A program made the position numbers and the translations under genes. Below are positions 21,502 through 31,600 of a DNA stretch of 64,000 bases, piece after piece (the stretch's first letter is position 1; each line of letters begins with the position of its first letter). The notes under the pieces were generated by a model. The model had not been told where the DNA came from. It did not search any database and saw only the letters and a program-made list of their open reading frames with translations. The DNA comes from Mesostigma viride (lineage: Eukaryota; Streptophyta; Mesostigmatophyceae; Mesostigmatales; Mesostigmataceae): NCBI GenBank assembly GCA_009746045.1, contig RPFO01001590.1, forward strand, positions 17,775 through 81,774, given 5' to 3'.

Positions 21502-22068
21502 TTTGTCCCCGCCTCCATCCCACTCGCGACTTTTCTGACTTTTTCCACGACTGCAGCCTTTTGCACCTGTTTGCAGTAACGTGCACAGTGACTTTTATAA
21601 AGAATAAATAACACAAGACAGCACCATATAACAATAGCCCACGACCAGCCATAAACAAAAGAAGCTCGGGGATAGCTGCTTTCCACCTGCTTCGCCAAGC
21701 AGCAAAGATCATCAATGCCTCTTGGTGCCACCTGCAGTCAGCTGGCCGGATTAACCAGCCCATGCGTCACCACAGCACCAAATGGGACTATGCACGCCCC
21801 CCCAGCATGCATAGTCCACAAACAGTTACAGGCATCAACACGCACTAGGGGCGTGTTACCAGATAAACATGGCGCTATGCCTAAATGGCAGACGTATTCT
21901 AGGTCTCTACATAGTAAACCCTACGCTATGTGCCCTGCGTCAGAACTTTCCAAAACACCCAAATGGCAGCACGCGGTGCCCCTGTGCAGCATACGCGACA
22001 TCAAGCCGCTCCTACCCCACCCCAGGATGCTTGTGTCCAGACACCGTTCTGCACATTAACCCGATCGC
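21502..22068. other. spacer downstream of the LP-repeat gene
   Basis: This is the 3' flank of the minus-strand gene ending at 22069 and should hold its 3' UTR. A TGTAA on the minus strand (near 21827) would be a poly(A) signal if the organism is a core green alga, which is not established. No separate gene seen. Confidence 0.4.
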
Positions 22069-22662
22069 TCAGAGATCATCGCGCCGCCGCTTGCCCCGCG
22101 TGGCCAGGCCCAGGAGTGCCCCTGCGACCGCCCCTGCGTTGATGGACCAACGGAAGGGCCCGCGTGGACCCAGCTCCCGCCGTCCCCTGCCCTTGCCATC
22201 CTCATCGCCTGCTCGCCTTGCCTGGCCCCGCCGATCCCTTGACGCCCCGCCGTTACCTGCCTGCTTGAGAAAGATTGCCCCAAGGTGTGCCGCGTTTGCA
22301 ATTGGGATGCCAGCACCAGTGGGCGCAGCCGTCTCCTTGCCCTTTGGGTTCTGCTTGGGGCCGTCATCGGTGGCAGCTCGCCCTGCTGGCTCGGCGCTGC
22401 CGTCCTCAGCCTTATGGCGCCCGTCCTCTGGCAGCGGCACGTGCTCCGCCACCCACTGGATGATGCGGCGGAAGAAGAGGGAGAGCAGGCCCCATGGCTG
22501 CAGGTCAAACTCCTCCTCCACCATCTCGCATGCCCCCTCATCCAGGTCAGGGCCTGTGTCCCCAGGGGCTACCCCCCCCTTGCTGGTGGACAGGCTGGCC
22601 AGCGACGCCGGGTACATGGGCGCGGTCGCCGGCTGGAATGCGGAGGACGTGACGTACGAGGC
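22069..22662 (-). CDS. LP-G repeat gene, exon 5 (C-terminus)
   Basis: Acceptor CATGCAG|GC at 22663; stop at 22069. About 197 residues: an acidic stretch (DLDEGACEMVEEEFDL), an amphipathic segment (WGLLSLFFRRIIQWVAEHV), a charged Gly/Arg-rich linker, then INAGAVAGALLGLA and a basic end finishing in DDL. The preceding intron (22663-23073) contains a local repeat of TCATCTGCCTAC-like 12-mers. Confidence 0.7.
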   Translation of the reverse strand, partial: ASYVTSSAFQPATAPMYPASLASLSTSKGGVAPGDTGPDLDEGACEMVEEEFDLQPWGLLSLFFRRIIQWVAEHVPLPEDGRHKAEDGSAEPAGRAATDDGPKQNPKGKETAAPTGAGIPIANAAHLGAIFLKQAGNGGASRDRRGQARRAGDEDGKGRGRRELGPRGPFRWSINAGAVAGALLGLATRGKRRRDDL

Positions 22663-25600
22663 CTGCATGTGTAGACGCAAAAAAAAATGTAATTAGTAAT
22701 TGTTGACAGGGTAGAGGTGCAAATGACCATCCGCCGGCATATGTGTGCGTGCATAAGCCTGTGTGTGTGGGAGGCAGCAGCGAGACTACAATATCAGAAA
22801 GTTGTCAAAACCGCAAATGTTATCTAACAGGCATGCCTTACGATCTACCTTATCTGCCTACTTTACCTGCCTCATCTGCCTACATTGTGTGCTTTCCCTC
22901 ATCTACGTGCCTCATCTACATGCCGCATCTGCCTACCTCATCTGCCTACCTCATCTGCCTCATCTACCTGCTATATCTGCCCTCATGCCACTCTGACATG
23001 TACGCATGACTGCCCCAGTACAAAACGCACCCACCTACTGCCAAGCCATGCCTGCGGGAATCAACGCACTCACCCGGAACGGCCGCCTCTTGGTCTTACA
23101 CACCATGCGCTTGCCACGTCCCTGGCCCACCTTGCGCATCGCCAGCAGCGTTGCAATGCCCACACCCAGCACCACCCACCCCATGGGACCACGCGGCACT
23201 AAGATGCCGCTCCGCTCGCATGGCTGGTCGCTCTCTGCCTGTGAGGCCACTTCTTCCTGCTGCTCCTCTAGCGCAGCATCGTTTCCCCCCCCCTCGGGAT
23301 CCGGTGCTGGCTTGCCACCTGTCTGCCGGGCACTGGTCACTTCCTCCTCCTCCTCCCCGAAACGAACGCTGCCCAGGTGCGGTGCCGGTGGCCAGTCACA
23401 AGCATCCATGCCCCGACCCTTACTAGCGCCATCGGCCTCACCCCCACGCACGCCTGCACTCCTGGCGACTGCCTCCTCAGAACTGGCTGCATCCGAACCC
23501 AAGGCACGGGCGGCAGCACCCGGAGCACATGCGGGCGCGACGCGGTGAGCGGTCGACATGCCCTCGCTCTTGTCCACGGAATCGTCCACCTGGGCATACA
23601 CGCTGTCGGAGCCGTTGTCGTCAACTTTCTTCTCATCTCTCTCCTTACCTCCGCCGCTGACATCCCCTCCACTTGCCGGGTCTGTCCCTCGCAGGTCGAG
23701 CGCGCGAACCGTCGCACGGGGCACCTCAATGCCGCCCGCGCCATACCGCAGCAGGCCCGTGGTGAGCGAGCCGGGGAGCGAGCGCGGGGCATCGCCGCCT
23801 GCGCTGGCGCCTGCCACGGCCGCAGCGAAAGGCTTGTCTTCCCACCAGGCAGTTCCAACCGCCGTCGTGACCACAGGAATCACCAATGAGACCGCAGCAG
23901 ACGCAGTCCGCATGTCCACGCCCTCCTCCTGGCCCTCCCCATATTTCTCCTCTTCCGTCTCCTTTGCCTTCACCTCGCCGTCCACGGCCCACCGACCATC
24001 CGCCAACACCGCCAGCGCCGCCACCCCCGCGTCTTCTGCCAGGGAGAATGCATCCGCCAAGGTGTGTTCCATGGTGGCCGATACAGCAGTCTGCGCACCC
24101 TCGACCGCTGCCGCGAGCTCACTGCCCCTGTCTGTGCTTGGCGGCGACTCGCGCCAGCTGGCCGGCTTGTCCGGCACGGTGGTCACCACGCCACCCATCA
24201 GCGAGGACAAGAGCTTGCGGGTGATCTCCCCACCGGCCACACCCGCGGTGGCGTCACTCGCGTGGCTAGAGAGGGCAACCGCTTGTGCGGGTGGCGCACT
24301 GTGGCTGCTGCTCGCCACCACCGCACCGTTGGAGTCGCCGTTAAAACCATAGGCGCCGGCCAGGCCTATCGCCACCAACATGTCATCACCACCGGCGTTA
24401 TCCTGGGATCCACTGCCCCCATCCACATTCTCCACGGTCGAGGCTGCCGCATCCACCGCTGCCACTGCAACACTCAAAAGCTTGGTGACCCCTGAGGACC
24501 TGGGCGAGATGATGAGACGCCGGGGTGGCGACGCGCGCCCGGTGGATGCACGCATCCTGGGCGTGTCGTCGCCCACGAGCGAGCTGACCAGGTTGCGAGT
24601 GATCTCTCCCCCTGCCGATGTGCCTTCTGGAGCAGCAGGCATTTCCACACCGCGGGGATGATGCAGGGATGAGGCCTGCGGCTCCGTGGAAATGCTGCCA
24701 TCTCTCACCGCACCAGCTGGAGGAGGCCTCCCCTTCTCTGTGGTCATGCTGGTCGACGGTAGACCAGATGGTCCCGCATGTTCTTGCTGCGCTGCCAACA
24801 GCTGCCCCTCGTCTGCCTCCGGCACATTGAACGTCACGTCATCGCCCGCTGCATCACTGTCACTGTCACTGATCTCATCATTCTCTGTGCCCGGAAGCCC
24901 CGTCGCAGGGCTGCCACCCTCCCCAGCTCCCAACTGCCCAACTGGCGCCACGCGCACCGCCATCGCGGCGGCGGCGTCCCCCACGACCGATGGCGCCCGG
25001 ATGACCGGCGCGGTAACCTGCTCCAGCCGCACTGGCAGCACGGGGGCGTTGGCTGTGGCCCCAGGGAGGGGAGCGGGGGATCCCGGCTCTGACCCGCTCT
25101 GGTCGCCGCCCCCTGGGCCGGCGTCCAGCAGGTAAGACTCGGCGTTGGTGCCAGTGCAGGAGGCCTGCAGCAGCACCCGTGAGGGGCTGCCCTTGTCCAG
25201 GGACACGCGGAGCCCTGGCAGGGGCAATGAGGTCAGCGCGGCACCAGGCAGCGCGGGTGGTGGCAACTCGACAGTGGTCCAATCGTTGGATGCCCCGTCT
25301 GTGGCGGTGGTCATCACGCTCAACCCGCTGGCGGCCGAACGCACCACGCGGGGAGCAAAGGCGGGAGCGATGCCGCGACGAGGGTCCAGCGAGGCATCCA
25401 ACACCACCCTCTCCTCGTCCCCCACGGGTATGACCGCATCCTCCTCTTCCTCTTCTTCTTCCTCATCAAATTTCTCTGCCTTGCTGGCTGCTGTTGCTGT
25501 CATCTGGCACGCAGCGTCGGCCATCATAGTTGCTGGCATTACAGGGGACAGCGCCGCCTGCAGCGCCTCGTCCCGCGTGGCCACGTCCATCGTCTGCACA

Positions 25601-28600
25601 CCGCTGTCCTCCGTCATGTGGCCCCCGTCCGTCTCTGTGGACACGGTGGAGCTGCCACCCGCGTGCATCCTGAATGCGTGCGCGCGCGCCTCATCTGCCG
25701 ACGGCGGCTCCTGCGCTCCTTGGGCAGGTGGCAGCTTGGCAAGACCGACCGTGGCCCAGCTCCCTTGTGCATGAGACACTTGTAGTTGCAAGCCACCTTG
25801 CTCGTTGTCCTCATCATTGTCATCCGAGACATCCATGGCCTGCACGCCTTTGCCCTCATGTGTGCCACCCCCCAGCTGGTCAACAGACAGCTCGCGCTCC
25901 GCCTCTGTGCCCTCCACCGCTGCTAAGGCCTCTCCCTGTCCCTCAGATGTAGAGGAGGATGCCGTCGAAGATGTGGAGGATGCCGAAGAAGAAGATGAGG
26001 ACAATGACGAACGTGGCCGCACACCCGGCTCACCCTTGCTGCTGCCACCCGCGCTTGCATCACCACGCATGTCCTCATCCTCGCTGCCAGCGATCCCATC
26101 CGCCCTGTCCTTCCCATCCTTTTCTGGCGACTCTCTGGTGAACCCGGTCAAACCTGTACCAACCTTTGCTGCACCTTTTGCCACGCTGGCGGTGCCCCCA
26201 GAGTCGCTGGCAACCGCTGCCTTCTCGGTGGGGACCCACTCGGGTACGTCCTTCCCCCCCGCAGCGCGCCCCCGCTCGCGCGCCACGTCGGTGGCCGCCT
26301 CCATGTCCTCGGTGTCCACGTACGCGTCGTTGGAGTAGGTTGACATGGCGGAACCCGTCCAGAGCTCGTCCAGCTGCACCGCATCCCCTGCCGCCGCCTT
26401 TGCCATCTCCTCCTCCTCTTCCTCGCCCTCCTCACCCTCCTGGATGGTTAACCCTGCCGCAATCACCACCTTGCTGTCCCTGGCACGGTCACCAACCCCC
26501 TCGTGGTCCTCGTTGTCAAGGTCGCCTGCCGTCGACAGCTCCTGGACTGCACTCTGGTAGGAGCTGCTGTCGCCCGCCGCCGACTCGACGATGTCCGGCA
26601 GGACCACCGAGGAACCTGGCATGCCAACCGCGGCGTCCGCCGTCCCTGAGCTTGCCGATGCGTGTGGCACGAAACGTGATTGCTGGAATGTCGCGATGGT
26701 GCTGCCACCGCTGCCCCTGTTGTGGCCAATGTCGGCCGAGTCCATGTCGCTGCTGCCCACGCCCACACTGACACCGCTGGAGCCGGCCGTCACGCCGTGG
26801 GCTGATTCCGCCCGGGGACCTGAGCCCACACGTGCCGTCCCCTGCCGCACGGGCAGGGGCACGCTGCTGCTGCTCACCCCCGCGCTGCTGGCATCTGCAT
26901 CCGCAAGGTCAGACAGCCCGGCTTGCGACGCAAACGAGCGACCGTGCTCGTACACCAGCGTGCGCGCCACGCCCAAGCTGGCATCAGAGCTGGAGTGATC
27001 ACGGGACCCTGGCGCGCCATCCGGGATTCCGCCGCCCGCGCGGGCGCCTGCCACCCCACTGGCACTGCTGCTGGCGCCCTTGCTACCATCGTCCCCAAGA
27101 CCGTCCGGCCCAACTGAGCGCGGCCGCCCTCCCTTGGCACGCGCGGGCGCCGCTGCCGCCTGCTTCCCTAAAGCTGGCGACTCGTGGCCCGTGGCGGCGC
27201 TCAGCGGCAGGTCCAGGCCGAGTCCGCCGCCCTCCACGGTTTGCGACCCCATGTCGGTGTAAGCGCACTTGCGGGGGATGAGGCTCCAGATGGCGCCGCT
27301 CGCCGAGCGCACGGGCGTGGGCCGCAACGCTGCCATCTCGGCCTCCAGCTCCGCTACGCGCCGCTTCTTAGCCGCCGCGTGCTCACTCTCCTCGGTCGAC
27401 AGCGACGGCTTGCTGCCCGTGGTGGCGGCGTCACGGCTGCCAGAATGGCTCTCAGGAATGAAGGCAAGGTCACCGGCTGGAAGAGCCCGGGAGGCCCCGC
27501 CCAGCGCCGCCAGCAAGGCATCCTGGCTATCGTCTTCGCCCACAGTCTCGTTGTCGCGAGACGCTGCATCCATGTGCCCCTGGATGGCGCCATCCACCAC
27601 ACCTGGCCCCTGAGCCGACCGAACATTGTAATCACCATTGTGGGCTTCCTGCATGTCCACCTCTGGCTGCGACCCTGCCGCCTGCTGCCCAGGCCCACTG
27701 GCCGCATCCACACCCGCTCTGCTGTCTCGCTTGCTGCCCTTGGCAGGGGAGCCTGCCTGGCGAAGCTGGTGTGCCATGGCCCTGCGGCGCTCGGGTGTGC
27801 TGCGATTGGATGCGCGTTCGAGGCTGCGGGGCGACCCGCCATCCTCGCTCCCACCCCCGTGGTAACCACCGTCATCCACGTCCCCGCCCTCAGCCTTGCT
27901 CGGCGTGGCCTCGTGCGCGGACACGGATTCATGGAGTGTGGAGGAGTAGACGGAGCTGCCGCCGTCGTCATCGTCGGTGGCGACGCCCTGCGTGGTCGCG
28001 TCGGTATCTGGCTCCACCTCCTCGTCTTCGTACACAGGCTTGAGCACCAGCCCGGTCGCGCCCAGGAAGATACTCCCGTCCTCCAGCACTGCGGGGCCGC
28101 CCTGGTCGGCCGCGGTCAGCGGCACGGGCAGCGTGAAGAGCGAGTTGTCGGGCAGCATGAACTGCTCTCCGCGCAGCCGTGTGGTGCCCTCGGGCAGTTT
28201 AAACGTGCCGTCCTGGACAGAGGGGACATGGATGCAGGGATTGGTGCGTCAAGTTTGGGCCGTTCACAGGGGGGGCCTTGAGGGGGGAGGGATAGGTAGG
28301 GTGAGTGACTTGTGGGGGACAAGGGGAGCAGGGAGCGGCAGGGAACATGTGAGAAATAGGAAGGGCAGGGGAAAATGAGGGGATGCTAGAAACGGAAGAG
28401 ATGCCGGGGCGTGGGGGTCATGGAGAAACTGGCAAAGTACACCGGGGTATGGAACATCGATTGAAAAAGTTAAGTAAAAGTGATGGGATGGAGCGGAAAA
28501 TATTAAGGAAGCAAAGCCAAATTCAACAGAAAAAGCGCAATAATCTTTATATGGAAAAAAAAAACTGGGAGTAGCAAGTTGTTGGGGTAATTACATTCCA

Positions 28601-31600
28601 GGATGGGGTCGAACAACGGTTTCCCTGGTATCAAAGCTGCTCCTTGGCTCACACATACAGGGGTGATTCATCAAACCGTGGTACTGCAGCCACCAAAGTC
28701 ACGGACCATGCGAGGGAAGCCATGGCATGAACACATGGGTGGACGCAAACCCACCAACCAAATGATGAGCCGGACTGTTCGGCTCCCAGACTACATAGTG
28801 CGGCCATAAAAAACACACACGTACAGAAGCTCCCCACCCCACCCAACCCCACACCCCCTTCCACACATGCACAGCTGGAGGCACGAGGTGCGGCGTATAC
28901 ACGCACCGGCTGGCGGACTGTGCCCAGAGGGAACACCACGCTCATGCCGGCGCCCGCCACTGCGCCCAGCGGCAGCTGCACGCGCGTGCGGGGCAGGCGT
29001 ACGCCCCCGTCCGGCAGCAGCAAGTAGTCGGGCGGCAGCGTGCCCGGGAGCACCTGCAGCGGGTACGAGCCGCCTGGGAGCAGGAAGCTGCGGTCCTTAC
29101 CCGAGAGCATGCGGCCGCCCTCGGGCAGCACAAACAGCACCTGCCCCTCGGCCGACATGAACGACCACTCGGGCAGCCGCGTGCTGCCACGTGGCAGGCT
29201 GACGACGCCCATGCGGAACGACTGCGACGGCATGGGCTCCGCGCCGTCGGGGAGCGTGAACGGGCGCCCGCTGGGGAGCCGCACTGAGTGCGCTGGCAGC
29301 TTCTCGATCAAATGCTTCCCGCTGGCGTCTGCGCCGGCCAACGTGCGCGGCACGCGGAAGCTCAGGTTGGGCCCCAGGATCGCGTTGTCCGGCGGGTGGA
29401 AGAGCTCCCCGTTGCGGCACAGGTAGACGCCCTTAGGGATGCGCACGCTGCCCTCGGGGATGCTGTACATGTCCTGCTTCTCCCCCGGCACGACCGCGAC
29501 GCCAAAGGGCGGGATGAAGAGCGAGCGGATCGCGTTCTCAAAGCCCACGCGCGGGCTGAGCGGGGGCACCACGGACGCAGCACCCGGCGCGCCGTCCGCC
29601 TCACTGTTAGACGCCGACTCATCTGGGGCACCGCCATCACCGCCTCCATCGTCGTTCCCAGTCCCGCCGCCGACAGTCCACTGGTCCTCCGCCCCGCTTG
29701 GCCCACCCCCGGACGCGTGGCCACCTCCGGATGCCAGCACGTGCGGCGCGAGTGCGCTGTCGGGCAGGCGACAGCTCCCGCGGGGCAGCTTGCGCACGCC
29801 CAGGGGCAGGCGGAACTCGTCGTTGGGGAGCATGACGGAGCCCGGGGGTAGGCTGAAGATGGAGCCGTCGGGCAGCAGATAGGATCCCTTCTTGACGAGC
29901 GCCGAGCGGTCGGGCAGGCGGAAGCTGTCCTCGGAGAGCGTGGCAGCGTTCTTGGGCAGCTTGTAGAGCGCGCCCGTGGGCAGCTTGAACGAGCGCAACG
30001 TCATGCGCCGCGTGCCGCGCGGCAGCTTGAAGCAAGGGTAGCCCAAGCGTGCCGACTCGGGCAGGAGCTTGGCCGACATGGGCGGCGTCCAGGGCTTGCC
30101 TGGAGGACGGGGTCCATGATGGGTGGTGGACATGGTTTCGAGACACAATGATGTGATGTTTTGCAAAGTGACCACAGAACATTCACCAAGCGGGGTGAGA
30201 AAAGCACCATAGGTGAGGGCGGGAGCAAGGACGCGGGCATGATACGAAGGAAGCCAAAGAGGAGTTGCGCAGCCTTCCTCGATTGGGGGAAAAAATGGTT
30301 CTTTTGAAGGACTGATGGTTACCAGAAGTACATGGGCGACCCAGGGGTTTGATAAACAATCCGCCCCTCCTCACCCTAGCTTCCGCCTGGCCAACCTACA
30401 GCATCGCATGGCAGCCACCTCTCGGTGGTTGGTTTCAGCCAACAAACCCGACATTACACAAGGCTACCTCTTAAACAAGGCCAGAAAACCCTAACAAGGC
30501 GAAACTCTCATGGACGCACCGTCGGGCAGGCGGTATGTGCCCTCCTTGAGCATCGTGCTGCCGCGCGGGAGCTGGAACGAGCCGTCGCGCAGCGGCACGC
30601 ACACGCGGGGGAGCGTGAAGATGGAACCGTCCGGCATGAGCGATGCGCCCTCAGGGAGGCGCTCCGACCCCTCAGGCAGCGTGAAGTAGACCGCGCCCTT
30701 GAACTGGCCGCCGTGCAGGATGTTGGAACCGTGCGGCGGCATGAAGACCAGCCCGTTGGGCAGCTGGTAGGAAGCGAGCGGCAGCCAGTGGCAGTCGGAC
30801 GGGAGGCGGAACTTTAGGAACTCTCGCCCAATCTTTGCCTCAGTGTCTTCAGGGAGCTCCAGCACGCTGCCGTCGGGCATCGCAAACGCGCGCTTGTCCG
30901 CCAGGGGCAGCGTGCCCTCTGGCAGGCGGAAGCTCTCGTTGGTCAACGGATGGGAGCCGGGCGGGGGCGTGAACGCGCGGCCGTCCGGCAGGCGGTAGGA
31001 GCTGGGCTCCACCTGCACGCAGTGGGCCGGCAGGCGGAAGCGTTCGATGGGCACGCCCGCCCAGTTGCTTGGGCGCAGCGCCAAGAAGGTGGACCCGTCG
31101 GGTAGCTTGACCGTCTGTGTCTTGTGGATGGGGAACGGGACGCTGCCGCCGCTGTGGGTGGTGCGTGTGTAAGGGTACATGGTGGTAGCGTGTGGTTCAA
31201 AGAGAAAACGTATGAGACGCTCCAGCGATGTGATAGACCAGGCGAGCAAAGAGCCTTCCCATGGGTGCGGATGGAAACCAATGCCCGACGGTGGGATCAT
31301 GGGTGACTGCTGACTGCCTCCCGGGACCATGGGAGCACCCAGCAATTGTGGGATACCAGCCATGCTTGACACGCATATGCACAGGGGCAACATGGGCGGT
31401 GACAGACAGAAGGGAGCACATGTCAACTTGGTCACGTCATTGCACACAAAGAAAATGCCTGTCCAACATGGCATCACAGCTTCAGCCATGCCACAGGCCA
31501 CGGGCAACCTCAAAATCGGATTGCTTACAACATATTTTTCCCCGCAAAACAAGGGCCTACCGGAAAATGGGCGCTACCTGGCCTGTGGTGGGTAAAGAGG

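Noticed and set aside
23000-28400. Long plus-strand ORFs opposite the LP-G gene.
   Set aside because: They mirror a GC-rich 1,713-codon exon on the minus strand, show low-complexity composition and lack matching splice signals.
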